From an uncultured bacterium (GTDB taxonomy: Bacteria > Bacillota > Clostridia > Lachnospirales > Lachnospiraceae): 54,290 bases of DNA. Positions 43,111 through 52,284 of the stretch are shown here, piece by piece (the first letter of the stretch is position 1; every line of letters begins with the position of its first letter). Below the pieces are notes generated by a model. That model made no database searches. It saw only the letters and a program-made list of their open reading frames with translations, and had not been told where the DNA came from. The translations under genes were made by a program, and so were the position numbers. The stretch is taken from positions 1 through 54,290 of the forward strand of contig CANCXX010000029.1 in NCBI GenBank assembly GCA_947381965.1, in the 5' to 3' direction.

Positions 43111-43692
43111 TCATGCAATAGGCGCTTCTGTGATCACTTGTGCCCCCTCAACCGCAGACAACGTGTTATTTTTGAAAACTTCTATAATTTCCGCAGCGCC
43201 GTAAGCAGTTATTACATATCTGCCATCCACATTTATAATAATCAGCGTGTCCGGCTGCCCACATATCCATTGTTTAGCAAGAATACAGGATTTTACTGAA
43301 TCTGCAAAGTCATTCATATCCACGCCTTCCTTCAGACGATATGCGGCGCCGGTAAATGTATTTGCATTCATCATATGCACCATAGATGCCGCATCTTCAA
43401 TATTGGAAAATTGCTCTTCGGGCAGTCCCAGCGTATAATCCAGCTCTTCTGTTTTACTAATGTCAAATTTACCCGGTGCATCCATCACCGCATTCTCCTG
43501 ATTGCCGCCGTACATTGCAAACAACTCATCCTCTTTATAGACCTTAACTATGTCGCTTAACACTTCAAGAGATTCCGTATATTTGGATTCCCCGCTAACC
43601 TGATCCGTACTGGTATCATTCTGTTTCCCGCCGCAGCCGGACAAGGTAAAAATCATCATTGCCGCCAATAGTATCGTTGCCGCCTTTTTCAT
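43111..43692 (-). CDS. DUF4358 lipoprotein
   Basis: A 193-residue lipoprotein (lipobox LSGC, lipidated Cys near residue 20) with a DUF4358 domain (SDIVKVYKEDELFAMYGG, FTGAAYRLKEGVDMNDFADSV). DUF4358 genes regularly accompany MBOAT and DHHW genes in Firmicutes, which suggests an accessory role at the membrane in polysaccharide O-acetylation, but a biochemical function has not been shown to my knowledge. AGGAG is 8 nt before the ATG. It is the first gene of the operon, 139 bp ahead of the MBOAT start. Confidence 0.87.
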   Translation of the reverse strand: MKKAATILLAAMMIFTLSGCGGKQNDTSTDQVSGESKYTESLEVLSDIVKVYKEDELFAMYGGNQENAVMDAPGKFDISKTEELDYTLGLPEEQFSNIEDAASMVHMMNANTFTGAAYRLKEGVDMNDFADSVKSCILAKQWICGQPDTLIIINVDGRYVITAYGAAEIIEVFKNNTLSAVEGAQVITEAPIA

Positions 43693-43797
43693 AATTTACT
43701 CTCCTTTTAGCTTAAAATGTTTTTCAAGGATATCCCATATCCAATTACTGGATATATTATACACGAAATTCCTAAATTTATCAATTTATCATTTGAT

Positions 43798-44253
43798 TCA
43801 GTCAAACATAAGCTCGTCAACCGTTACAAATTCATACCCTCTGCTTTCAAGCTCATCCACTATTTTTAGAGCCGCAGTTATTGTGGATTTATACTGATCG
43901 TGCATCAGTATAATATCATTTTCCTCCACTTTGGCGCAAACATTTTTTACAATACAGGCAGCATCACTGCTGCACCAGTCAAGAGGATCAACAGTCCAAA
44001 GCACCGGAAACATGTTTAATTCTTTCTCAAATTCTTTATTCCAGCTGCCGTAAGGCGGGCGAACATAAATAGTATCTTCTCCCGTCACCTCTTTAATTAT
44101 TTCATTCGTCCGGATAATTTCCTGTTTAAAATTCTCCTGGTTTCTGCTTGTAAGCTGGGTATGATTGTAAGTATGGTTTCCTATCAGATGGCCTGCTTGT
44201 GTTCCAGTAATGACCATACGATCCAAAAAACTTTTATAGTCTTTCCGCTGCAA
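43798..44253 (-). pseudogene. Truncated polysaccharide deacetylase (NodB domain), likely pseudogene
   Basis: The C-terminal two thirds of a NodB-type carbohydrate esterase. Motif 2 NHTYNHTQL (zinc His residues), motif 3 RPPYGSWN, motif 4 WTVDPLDW and motif 5 ILMHDQYKST are intact. The N-terminal TFDDGP motif with the catalytic and metal Asp residues is absent, as is any signal or membrane segment. The frame opens with TTG inside the neighbouring DUF6870 gene (20-bp overlap) and has no ribosome binding site; the first ATG is 12 codons in. The sequence breaks just before the metal-binding motif, which indicates loss of the 5' half by a deletion or recombination junction. Confidence 0.75.
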
Positions 44254-44473
44254 TATGCTCTATGTATTCTTTCAGACAGTCCGTCAGGGTCAGATCCGTA
44301 TCCGCAAAGCTGAGTTTGACAACGTAATCCCCCTGTTTATAAACATAGGGATTTTTAATCTGCCGGATAAATTCCCGTTTTTTTTCCTCCGCACTTAAAT
44401 TACTGTCTATTGATACTTCCCGGATATCCATAAGCTCTTCCCTGCTTACGCTGCGGATATCCATATCTTTCAT
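44234..44473 (-). CDS. DUF6870 family protein
   Basis: A 79-residue protein (94 codons if a TTG at 44515 is used). Its core MDIRSVSREELMDIREVSID and FIRQIKNPYVYKQGDYVVKL matches what I know as DUF6870, small proteins of Clostridia often found near integrative elements, with no assigned function. The ATG at 44473 is favoured because the family starts at MKDMDI, but the ribosome binding site is weak. Its 3' end overlaps the broken deacetylase gene by 20 bp. This is consistent with an insertion or recombination joint placing a mobile-element cargo gene against a chromosomal gene. Confidence 0.65.
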   Translation of the reverse strand: MKDMDIRSVSREELMDIREVSIDSNLSAEEKKREFIRQIKNPYVYKQGDYVVKLSFADTDLTLTDCLKEYIEHIAAERL

Positions 44474-44576
44474 TTTTTCCCGCTCTTTTGGGGTTATATG
44501 GGTATTCTGTTCCAAAACTTGTACTCCAGTTTTTTTAATAATATATTCCGAAAGTACAATCTTTATACGTAACAGA

Positions 44577-44607
44577 CCAGGCAGGGAAGTACGCCTCCCC
44601 TGTCTGG
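44577..44607 (-). other. GC-rich stem-loop after carB
   Basis: CCAGGCAGGG (44577-44586) and CCCTGTCTGG (44598-44607) pair except at one position, with an 11-nt loop. It lies about 110 bp past the carB stop on the transcribed strand. No long T run follows, so it could stabilise the mRNA 3' end rather than terminate. Confidence 0.4.
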
Positions 44608-44720
44608 CGCATATTATTTTCAGCGGGCGCTGCCGCCATATTATCTTCTTCCTCCGACTGCATTATGGCTGCCATCCTGCATCAATGTATCAGCTATTAA
44701 AATCGGATGTGTGAAAACCA

Positions 44721-47700
44721 TCAATCCTTATCATGAATTTCTCCGTGCAGTTCCTGCAAAGATTTTACTTCGCTGCTTTCATGGGTCTTTAGATAATGTA
44801 TTCCCTCCGCCGCCACTCTCGCCGCCGCAACAGTGGTTATATATGGCGCCTTTGCCTTAATTGCCGCTTTTCTAAGGTAGCTGTCATCATAAATGCTGTC
44901 TTTGCCCACCGGAGAATTAATCACAAGATCAAAGTCCCCATTTGTAATCATGTCTCCTACATTGGGACGGCCTTCAAACAGCTTTTTGGCCTTTACTGCC
45001 GGAATTCCCGCAGAGTTAATTAAATCACAGGTTCCGCTGGTTGCTACAATTTTAAAACCGTCGCCTGCCAGACTTCTGGCAACCTCCACCACTTCATCCT
45101 TATCTTTTTTGTTAACAGAAATCAATACCGTTCCCTCCACAGGAAGCTTTGACTGTACCGCCTCCTGAGCCTTGAAATACGCTTCCCCATAAGAACGGGA
45201 CAGTCCGAGCACCTCACCTGTAGAGCGCATTTCCGGTCCAAGGATCGGGTCAACTTCCGGGAACATATTAAAGGGGAAAACCGCCTCCTTAACTCCATAA
45301 TTGGGAATCTCCTGCTCCTTTAAGCATGAAATGGGAGAAGGACGTCCTGTAATTTCTGAGGTAATTATATCCGTGGCAAGAGGCACCATACGGATGTTGC
45401 AGACTTTCGACACAAGCGGCACAGTACGTGAGGCTCTTGGGTTGGCTTCCAGCACAAAAACCTTTCCATTCTCAATAGCGTACTGCATGTTCATCAGTCC
45501 CTTCACGTGCATTTCCTCTGCAATTTTTCTTGTATATTCTTTAATGGTTTCCAAATTTTCTGCCGGAATATGCACAGATGGAATAATACATGCCGAGTCA
45601 CCAGAATGAATGCCTGCCAGTTCAATATGCTCCATTACTGCCGGGACAAAGGCATGTTCCCCGTCACTGATGGCGTCTGCTTCGCACTCCATAGCATGAT
45701 TTAAAAACCGGTCAATTAGAATGGGACGATCCGGCGTAACTCCTACCGCTGCATTCATATATTCCGTCATGCTTTCATCATCATAAACCACTTCCATTCC
45801 TCTTCCGCCAAGCACATAGGAAGGGCGCACCATCACCGGATAGCCAATCTTTTTTGCAATGGCAAGAGCTTCCTCCACTGTCGTTGCCATTCCTGACTCC
45901 GGCATGGGAATATCCAGTTTTTCCATCATTTCACGGAACTGGTCACGATCTTCCGCCAGGTCGATAACGGAGGGAGAGGTGCCCAGAATCCTGACTCCGT
46001 TTTCTTCCAGCTCAGAGGCTAAATTCAAAGGAGTCTGTCCGCCAAACTGGGCAATCACTCCAAGGGGTTTTTCCTTTTTGTAAATACTTAAAACATCCTC
46101 CAGCGTAAGTGGCTCAAAATACAGTTTGTCAGAAGTGTCGTAATCTGTTGACACTGTTTCCGGATTACAGTTTACTATAATTGTTTCAAATCCCAGCTTC
46201 TTAAGGGCCATAGCCGCATGTACGCAGCAGTAATCAAACTCTATTCCCTGGCCAATCCGGTTAGGACCTCCACCCAAAATCATAATCTTTGGTTTGTCTG
46301 TGTTCACCAGGTTTTTATCCGGCGCGTTGTAAGTGGAATAATAATAGGCACTGTTTTCAGTTCCGCTTACATGCACTCCTTCCCATGCCTCCTCCACGCC
46401 AAGAGATAAACGGCGGCTGCGGACTTCCTCCTCTTTAATTTCCAAAAGCTGACTTATATATTTATCAGAAAAGCCATCTTTTTTGGCAGCAATAAGCATT
46501 TCATCTGTTGGAAGACCTCCTTTGTATTTTAGAAGCGCCTCTTCTTCTTCCACCAGCTCTTTCATCTGTTCAATAAAATATGTCTTTACTTTGGTAATCT
46601 CTGTAATTTCCTCTACAGAAGCGCCTTTGCGGAGCGCTTCATACATCAGAAAATGACGTTCGCTTGAAGGTGTTATCAGGCGGTGAAGCAGTTCTTCCTT
46701 TGAAAGCGTATCAAAATCCCTGGCATGTCCCAGGCCGTAGCGCCCGGTTTCCAGAGAACGGATGGCTTTCTGGAAAGCTTCTTTATAAGTCTTTCCAATG
46801 CTCATGACCTCTCCCACTGCACGCATCTGAGTTCCCAGCTTATCTTCCACCCCTTTGAATTTTTCAAAGGCCCACCGTGCAAACTTAATCACTACGTAAT
46901 CTCCGTCCGGCACATATTTGTCCAAAGTGCCATACTTCCCACAGGGTATATCCTTTAAGGTAAGGCCTGCTGCCAGCATAGCAGAAACCAACGCAATAGG
47001 AAATCCTGTGGCCTTGGATGCAAGCGCGGAGGAGCGGGATGTACGGGGATTAATTTCAATAACAATAATACGGTCTGTCACAGGATCATGAGCAAACTGC
47101 ACATTGGTTCCTCCGATTACCTGTACGGACTCCACAATTTTATATGCCTGTTCCTGCAGCCTTGCCTGACATTCCTTGGAAATCGTAAGCATGGGCGCCG
47201 AACAGAAGGAGTCTCCTGTATGCACGCCCAAAGGATCAATATTCTCAATAAAACATACGGTGATGATATTGTTTTCGGCGTCTCTTACTACTTCCAGCTC
47301 CAGTTCTTCCCATCCCAAAATCGATTCTTCTACCAGAACCTGTCCCACCAGACTTGCCTGCAGCCCCCTTGCGCAGACCGTTTTTAACTCTTCTTTATTA
47401 TATACCAGACCGCCTCCTGCACCACCCATGGTATAGGCTGGCCGGAGCACTACCGGATAGCCAAGCTTTTCCGCAATGGCAAGAGCTTCCTCCACAGAAT
47501 AAGCCACCTCACTGCGGGCCATTTCAATGCCCAGGCTGTTCATGGTCTTTTTAAATTCAATGCGGTCTTCCCCACGTTCTATGGCGTCCACCTGCACACC
47601 GATAACCTTTACATTATACTTTTCCAAAACTCCCGCCTTGTGTAATTCCGCACACAAATTAAGCCCTGACTGACCTCCCAGATTAGGGAGCAGGGCATCC

Positions 47701-47948
47701 GGACGCTCCTTTGCAATAATCTGCGTCAGCCGGTCCACATTCAAAGGCTCAATATAGGTCACATCGGCTGTCTCCGGGTCTGTCATGATAGTTGCCGGAT
47801 TGGAATTTACCAGTACAATCTGATATCCCAGCTTCCGCAACGCTTTACAGGCCTGTGTTCCCGAATAATCAAACTCACAGGCCTGACCAATGATAATAGG
47901 TCCCGAACCAATAATCAACACTTTATTTATATCTGTCCTTTTAGGCAT
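44721..47948 (-). CDS. carB: Carbamoyl-phosphate synthase large subunit
   Basis: A full-length 1075-residue enzyme that makes carbamoyl phosphate from bicarbonate, ammonia (delivered by the small subunit) and two ATP, feeding pyrimidine and arginine synthesis. Two homologous ATP-grasp halves are clear: KVLIIGSGPIIIGQACEFDY at the start and KIMILGGGPNRIGQGIEFDY near residue 560. Each has its own YPVVLRPAYTMGG/YPVMVRPSYVLGG nucleotide loop. A C-terminal allosteric MGS-like domain (VATSGTCDLI) follows. AGGAGG is 7 nt before the ATG. The small subunit carA is not adjacent on either side, so it must lie elsewhere. Confidence 0.98.
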   Translation of the reverse strand: MPKRTDINKVLIIGSGPIIIGQACEFDYSGTQACKALRKLGYQIVLVNSNPATIMTDPETADVTYIEPLNVDRLTQIIAKERPDALLPNLGGQSGLNLCAELHKAGVLEKYNVKVIGVQVDAIERGEDRIEFKKTMNSLGIEMARSEVAYSVEEALAIAEKLGYPVVLRPAYTMGGAGGGLVYNKEELKTVCARGLQASLVGQVLVEESILGWEELELEVVRDAENNIITVCFIENIDPLGVHTGDSFCSAPMLTISKECQARLQEQAYKIVESVQVIGGTNVQFAHDPVTDRIIVIEINPRTSRSSALASKATGFPIALVSAMLAAGLTLKDIPCGKYGTLDKYVPDGDYVVIKFARWAFEKFKGVEDKLGTQMRAVGEVMSIGKTYKEAFQKAIRSLETGRYGLGHARDFDTLSKEELLHRLITPSSERHFLMYEALRKGASVEEITEITKVKTYFIEQMKELVEEEEALLKYKGGLPTDEMLIAAKKDGFSDKYISQLLEIKEEEVRSRRLSLGVEEAWEGVHVSGTENSAYYYSTYNAPDKNLVNTDKPKIMILGGGPNRIGQGIEFDYCCVHAAMALKKLGFETIIVNCNPETVSTDYDTSDKLYFEPLTLEDVLSIYKKEKPLGVIAQFGGQTPLNLASELEENGVRILGTSPSVIDLAEDRDQFREMMEKLDIPMPESGMATTVEEALAIAKKIGYPVMVRPSYVLGGRGMEVVYDDESMTEYMNAAVGVTPDRPILIDRFLNHAMECEADAISDGEHAFVPAVMEHIELAGIHSGDSACIIPSVHIPAENLETIKEYTRKIAEEMHVKGLMNMQYAIENGKVFVLEANPRASRTVPLVSKVCNIRMVPLATDIITSEITGRPSPISCLKEQEIPNYGVKEAVFPFNMFPEVDPILGPEMRSTGEVLGLSRSYGEAYFKAQEAVQSKLPVEGTVLISVNKKDKDEVVEVARSLAGDGFKIVATSGTCDLINSAGIPAVKAKKLFEGRPNVGDMITNGDFDLVINSPVGKDSIYDDSYLRKAAIKAKAPYITTVAAARVAAEGIHYLKTHESSEVKSLQELHGEIHDKD

Positions 47949-47992
47949 AAAAAGTCCTCCTGACTTCTACAAAATTTATCTTTCTTTGCATC

Positions 47993-48022
47993 ATTCTATC
48001 ATTACATTAGGAAAAGTGTCAA
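47993..48022 (-). promoter_or_regulatory. Promoter of carB
   Basis: Minus-strand TTGACA (48017-48022) and TAGAAT (47993-47998) with an 18-bp spacer, about 45 bp before the carB ATG. No PyrR-type attenuator was seen in the short leader. Confidence 0.7.
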
Positions 48023-48061
48023 TTCGGTTCCTGTGATTTCCGCATATGTTTCCATAAACGG

Positions 48062-48625
48062 TTATTGTTCCTGCAGCTTTCTTTTTCCCGCGCTTACCGC
48101 CCGAATATATTTTATGGTAAGGTTCCATAACCCTTTTCCTGCCAGAAACAGCAGGATTCCAGTTATAACAGACATTAAAAACGCTGGCAGCGGATGAAGT
48201 ACATAATTTCCAAGCTGGAAGCTGACCCAGGGGACTTCTATCCCTGTAAGAAAACCAGCCAGTTTAATCATTCCTGCTACAGGCGCCACCACCCCACTGA
48301 ACATAAGCGCCACTCCAAGAACACTGATAAAGGGCAGCACAAATAAACTTCCCACGCCAGCCAAACTATAAAATGCAATAACCGCCATCAGTTTCTTCAT
48401 ACTAAAAGCGCTGCTTTGGGCAATTGCCTCACCAAGGTAAGCGCCTGCCAACTCTTTAGGGTCCCCCAGCCTTTTTATTACCTCAGCTGGTGAAACACCG
48501 CCTAGTTCTACCAGCTCTGTCATCTCGCTTTTAATCTCATTAATAATATCCACCCGGTCAGTTACCGGCACTTTTTTTAAATACTTGTCAATTTTCTCAA
48601 GATATTCATTTAAAATTCTATCCAT
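48062..48625 (-). CDS. DUF1700 membrane protein
   Basis: A 187-residue protein with a soluble N-terminal helical part (residues 1-70, MDRILNEYLEKIDKYLKKVP, GVSPAEVIKRLGDPKELAGAYLGE) and three or four membrane helices after about residue 75. The N-terminal motif is typical of DUF1700/HAAS proteins, which are partnered with PadR regulators and thought to couple membrane state to gene control. It follows the PadR gene by 54 bp with an AAGGA ribosome binding site. It is probably the partner or target of that regulator. Confidence 0.88.
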   Translation of the reverse strand: MDRILNEYLEKIDKYLKKVPVTDRVDIINEIKSEMTELVELGGVSPAEVIKRLGDPKELAGAYLGEAIAQSSAFSMKKLMAVIAFYSLAGVGSLFVLPFISVLGVALMFSGVVAPVAGMIKLAGFLTGIEVPWVSFQLGNYVLHPLPAFLMSVITGILLFLAGKGLWNLTIKYIRAVSAGKRKLQEQ

Positions 48626-48679
48626 ACTGTTTCATCCTTCCTTTTCCTTAAAGCCCCTTTGCGGTAATATAGAAATTTT

Positions 48680-49018
48680 TTAAAACGTTTTACTGCTAAC
48701 TGCTTCAATTGCTTCCAGCAGGTTTCCCCATTCCAAAGTCATCTCTTTCAGATATTCCCTGCCCTTATCCGTAATCATATAATATTTCCTTGGCGGAAGG
48801 CCTTCTGCTGATTCCTGCCAGAAGGAGGTTAAAAATTCCTCCTTTAAAAGCCTGCGGAGCAAAGGATAAATCGTACTTTCCTTTGCCGATAGGATTGGCC
48901 ATTTTTCCAGCTTGCTGATAATCTCATAGCCATAGTATTGTTTTTGGTTTATCATCAACAGAATACCAAATTCCAATGTTCCCCGTTTGATTTGGGACTT
49001 CCACTCGTCAATGTTCAT
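48680..49018 (-). CDS. PadR-family transcriptional regulator
   Basis: A 112-residue winged-helix repressor. The family core is visible: GTLEFGILLMINQKQYYGYEI, STIYPLLRRLLKEEFL and RKYYMITDKGREYL, followed by a short dimerisation helix. PadR proteins bind dyads and usually control membrane stress or multidrug genes. AAGGAGG is 8 nt before the ATG. A palindrome inside its promoter (49044-49055) suggests autorepression, and the DUF1700 gene behind it is the likely target. Confidence 0.93.
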   Translation of the reverse strand: MNIDEWKSQIKRGTLEFGILLMINQKQYYGYEIISKLEKWPILSAKESTIYPLLRRLLKEEFLTSFWQESAEGLPPRKYYMITDKGREYLKEMTLEWGNLLEAIEAVSSKTF

Positions 49019-49039
49019 ATACTGTTCCTCCTTATATAC

Positions 49040-49068
49040 ATCGTACTACATAGTATATCAAATGTCAA
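49040..49068 (-). promoter_or_regulatory. Promoter of the PadR-DUF1700 operon
   Basis: Minus-strand TTGACA (49063-49068) and TACGAT (49040-49045) are 17 bp apart, just before the PadR start. Confidence 0.75.
49044..49055. promoter_or_regulatory. Putative PadR operator
   Basis: The 12-bp palindrome TACTACATAGTA lies inside the promoter spacer and -10. A wider dyad ATAC...GTAT surrounds it, as expected for a PadR dimer site. It is an inference from position and symmetry. Confidence 0.5.
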
Positions 49069-49337
49069 TAATATATCAGCAAAACTGTTTCACTATTTAT
49101 ATGCGGGACATTCACGTCATTGTAATATCAATCTGGTGTATATTTCTGTAAAGCGACCTTTCATTTATACCATGCTCGACTTTTCCAATGCTTCATGGTA
49201 GAATAGGACCGTACATTTTTAACAGCACCTGCCCTGACGCTGTCCAAGCAATTTACCGACATACGCTGTCTGTGCTTTAACGCCTTTACTGACAGGAAAA
49301 AGGGCAGATGCAGGATTTTATTTAGGAGGAAAGCTTT

Positions 49338-50255
49338 ATGAGGCTTGAATTGAAAAACATACACAAAAGCTTCGGAGAAAAACAAGTGTTAACCGGCATT
49401 TCTTTTTCTGCCCAAAGCGGCAGGGCCTTTGGTCTGCTTGGCAGAAACGGAGCTGGCAAAACTACCACAATTCGCATTTTAATGAATGTATTTCCGGCAG
49501 ATCAGGGGGAAATTTTAATAGATGGCCACCCTGTAGATTATACCCAGACAGGTGTTGGATATCTGCCTGAAGAAAGAGGTCTTTATCCCAAAAAGAAAAT
49601 TACGGACCAGCTGATCTACTTTGCCCAGCTAAAAGGAATGAAATATTCCGATGCAACGGCAGCCATTAACTACTATCTGGAGCGGCTGAACATGACAGAG
49701 TACCGTAATAAACGTCTTGATACCCTCTCAAAAGGAAATCAGCAAAAAATCCAGTTAATCACTGCTCTTGCCCACAATCCCGATATTGTAATTCTTGACG
49801 AACCCTTTTCCGGCCTTGACCCTGTCAATGCAATACTTTTAAAAGATGTGGTAAAGGAAGAAATTGCAAAAGGCAAAATTGTTCTCTTTTCCAGCCATCA
49901 GATGAATTATATTGAAGAATTCTGCGATAGTGTTGCAATTTTAAACCAGGGAAAAATCGTTCTTAATGGCGACTTGCACGATATCAAGAGAAATTATACA
50001 AGAGATAAACTTCTTGTCCGCTCCGGAGATATGGACGCTATTTTAAAAGCATCTATACCAGGCACAATGGAAAAAACGCCCAACGGGGATGCACTTCTTA
50101 TCCGTCTTCCTTCCCCGGATATGAAACAGCAAACAATGAATCTGTTGACCGGGCAGTTTGATATTGATGAAATCAGGGTTTTTGAGCCCTCACTGAATGA
50201 TATCTTTGTTGAGTATGCAGGCGAATCAAATGGAACTTTTACTATGAGGAGTTGA
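49338..50255 (+). CDS. ABC exporter ATPase (NatA/DrrA type)
   Basis: A 305-residue ATP-binding subunit. Walker A is GLLGRNGAGKTTTIR (residues 33-47), the signature is LSKGNQQKIQLITAL, Walker B is PDIVILDEPFSGLDP, and the switch is SSHQMNYIEEF. A C-terminal DUF4162-like domain of about 80 residues follows, as in sodium or drug exporter ATPases. AGGAGG is 8 nt before the ATG. Its stop is 2 bp from the permease start. It heads an operon with the permease and the response regulator. Confidence 0.94.
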   Translation: MRLELKNIHKSFGEKQVLTGISFSAQSGRAFGLLGRNGAGKTTTIRILMNVFPADQGEILIDGHPVDYTQTGVGYLPEERGLYPKKKITDQLIYFAQLKGMKYSDATAAINYYLERLNMTEYRNKRLDTLSKGNQQKIQLITALAHNPDIVILDEPFSGLDPVNAILLKDVVKEEIAKGKIVLFSSHQMNYIEEFCDSVAILNQGKIVLNGDLHDIKRNYTRDKLLVRSGDMDAILKASIPGTMEKTPNGDALLIRLPSPDMKQQTMNLLTGQFDIDEIRVFEPSLNDIFVEYAGESNGTFTMRS

Positions 50256-50257
50256 AA

Positions 50258-51526
50258 ATGAAACAATTTAAAACAATATTAAAATTTGAATTACTAGGGT
50301 ATTTTAAAAATAAAATTTTTGTAGGCGTTACCATCTTTCTTGTAGCGCTTATTGCCTTAATTATGTTTTTTCCCAGAATCACCCCACTTTTTTCCAACGG
50401 AAAAAATAACACATCCGATCGCGCTGTTATGTTGATTTCTCTAGACACGGGACTTATTACAGACAGCGCCGGAGCACATACGGTAGAATCGGCCCAAAAT
50501 ATGACGGATGTTTTTGCACCAGCCTTTTCTGACTACGATGTCCGTATGACAAAAGGCGGACTTGAAGACATTAAAAACGAAATTTCCTCCGGGAAAGCCA
50601 AATGCGCTTTCGTCCTCCACAGTCTTACCTCTTATACCTACTATGTGGAAAATCTTTCTATGTCTGATAACAACACTTCCATTGCTGACAATGTTCTGCA
50701 AAGCGTTTATCAGATAAATGCAATGACACAAAGCGGTTTATCTCTTGCAGAGGCAGAAAAAATTCTTCAAATACCAATTGAACATACCACAGAAAGCCTT
50801 GGTAAAGACCAGATACAAAATTTCTTCTACACTTATATTATGATATTTGCCCTGTATATGGTAATTCTTCTCTATGGACAGATGGTGGCAACCAATGTTG
50901 CCTCTGAAAAAAGCTCAAGGGCAATGGAACTTTTAATTACCAGCGCAAAGCCTGCCTCCATGATGTTTGGCAAGGTAATTGCCTCCTGTATAGCCGGCCT
51001 GCTACAGCTTGTGTGCGTTTTCGGATCAGCATTTTTGTTTTTTAATTTAAACAAGGGGGAATGGGGAGACAATCAAATAATCAACTCCATCTTTAATATG
51101 CCTTTTGACCTTTTAATTTATATGCTTTTGTTTTTTGTGCTTGGCTTTTTTATGTATGCGTTTATGTTTGGCGCCATTGGATCCACGGCTTCCAAGCTGG
51201 AAGATATCAATACTTCGGTTATGCCCGTTACTCTTCTTTTCATTGCCGGCTTTATGGTTGTAATTATGTCCATGGCTGAAGGCAATGTGGACAGCGCCCT
51301 GATGAAGATATGCTCCTACCTTCCTTTCACCTCCCCCATGGCTATGTTTACCCGTATTGCAATGAGCACAGTACCTTTTTATCAGATTGCAATATCCGTA
51401 GCCATTCTGTTGGGATCTGTGATCGGCGTAGGCATTCTTTCAGCTAAAATTTACCGGGTAGGCGTTCTTCTCTATGGTACCACTCCCAAAATAGGCGCAA
51501 TACTAAAATCGGTCTGGAAAGCGTAA
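50258..51526 (+). CDS. ABC-2 type exporter permease (NatB-like)
   Basis: A 422-residue membrane protein: one N-terminal TM helix (about 20-42), a 130-residue extracytoplasmic domain, and a cluster of about five helices in the C-terminal half (about 190-400). The layout matches ABC-2 permeases of the NatB/DUF3526 kind that export ions, drugs or peptides with the adjacent ATPase. AGGAG precedes the ATG at 50258 by 6 nt. A TTG 2 codons earlier would overlap the ATPase stop and was not chosen. Confidence 0.9.
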   Translation: MKQFKTILKFELLGYFKNKIFVGVTIFLVALIALIMFFPRITPLFSNGKNNTSDRAVMLISLDTGLITDSAGAHTVESAQNMTDVFAPAFSDYDVRMTKGGLEDIKNEISSGKAKCAFVLHSLTSYTYYVENLSMSDNNTSIADNVLQSVYQINAMTQSGLSLAEAEKILQIPIEHTTESLGKDQIQNFFYTYIMIFALYMVILLYGQMVATNVASEKSSRAMELLITSAKPASMMFGKVIASCIAGLLQLVCVFGSAFLFFNLNKGEWGDNQIINSIFNMPFDLLIYMLLFFVLGFFMYAFMFGAIGSTASKLEDINTSVMPVTLLFIAGFMVVIMSMAEGNVDSALMKICSYLPFTSPMAMFTRIAMSTVPFYQIAISVAILLGSVIGVGILSAKIYRVGVLLYGTTPKIGAILKSVWKA

Positions 51527-51540
51527 AAACAGGGCATTTT

Positions 51541-52206
51541 ATGAAAAATATATTAATTGTTGATGATGATGTCAGTATAGGAAATATGCTGGAAGAAATT
51601 CTTACCAAAGAGGGCTATCTGGTTTCCCGTGCTTATTCGGGAACGGAAGCCCTGCTTTTTCTGTCAACTCAAAGCCCTGACCTGATTTTACTGGATCTGA
51701 TGCTGCCAGGGCTTGACGGTAAAGCGCTGCTTCCCAAAACCCAGGGGATTCCTGTGATTGTTGTCAGCGCAAAGACGGATGTAAAGGACAAAACGGATCT
51801 GCTTTTGGAAGGCGCACAGGATTATATCACCAAGCCTTTTGATGTAAGGGAGCTATTGGCAAGAATCACTGTACAGCTCCGCAGCATCTCCCGTCCTGAA
51901 ACCGCTTCTCTGCTGACTTTTGAGGATATTGCCATGAATACCCTTACCCATACTGTCACCGCTGCAGGCAGTATGGTCCGGCTCACCCGGACAGAATATG
52001 CTATCTTAAAGCTTTTGATACAGAACCCTTCCCAGGTAATAACCAAAACCCTTTTACTTGAGAGAATCATGGAGGACTCACCTGATTGTGTGGAAAGTTC
52101 TCTGCGGGTTCATATCAGCAATCTTAGAAAAAAGCTACGGGAGGCTGGCAACAGAGACTATATTGAGTCTGTTTGGGGCATCGGCTTTAAAATGCGTGAA
52201 AACTGA
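51541..52206 (+). CDS. OmpR/PhoB-family response regulator, no adjacent kinase
   Basis: A 221-residue two-component regulator. The receiver domain has the acid pocket Asp8-Asp9-Asp10, phospho-acceptor Asp52 in LLDLMLPGLDG, and Lys98 in ITKPFDV. The winged-helix output domain (about 125-221) contains TRTEYAILKLLIQNP and VHISNLRKKLREAG. Unusually, no histidine kinase gene follows; the next genes are a second ABC exporter pair. The repeats at 52245-52274 are a likely binding site for it. It starts 14 bp after the permease stop, so it is cotranscribed with the first exporter pair. Confidence 0.95.
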   Translation: MKNILIVDDDVSIGNMLEEILTKEGYLVSRAYSGTEALLFLSTQSPDLILLDLMLPGLDGKALLPKTQGIPVIVVSAKTDVKDKTDLLLEGAQDYITKPFDVRELLARITVQLRSISRPETASLLTFEDIAMNTLTHTVTAAGSMVRLTRTEYAILKLLIQNPSQVITKTLLLERIMEDSPDCVESSLRVHISNLRKKLREAGNRDYIESVWGIGFKMREN

Positions 52207-52244
52207 TGCTATACAAAATATAAATACAAAAATATTTACAGTTT

Positions 52245-52274
52245 CTTAACTTTTTCCTTAACAGCTTTCTTAAC
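52245..52274 (+). promoter_or_regulatory. Three 12-bp-spaced direct repeats, likely response-regulator box
   Basis: CTTAAC occurs at 52245-52250, 52257-52262 and 52269-52274, at an exact 12-bp period, each preceded by TTT or TTC. The array sits where a -35 would be for the TAAGAT (-10) at 52285-52290, whose -35 is otherwise poor. This is what an activator box for an OmpR-type regulator should look like. Confidence 0.6.
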
Positions 52275-52284
52275 AGATATCAGG

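Larger units (their letters stand above)
49019..49337. other. Intergenic region between padR and the first exporter pair
   Basis: A 319-bp divergent gap. The first 50 bp hold the PadR promoter and operator. The rest shows only a -10-like TAGAAT near 49197 with a poor -35, then the ribosome binding site GGAGG ahead of the ATPase gene at 49338. No reading frame or RNA signature was found. Confidence 0.5.
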
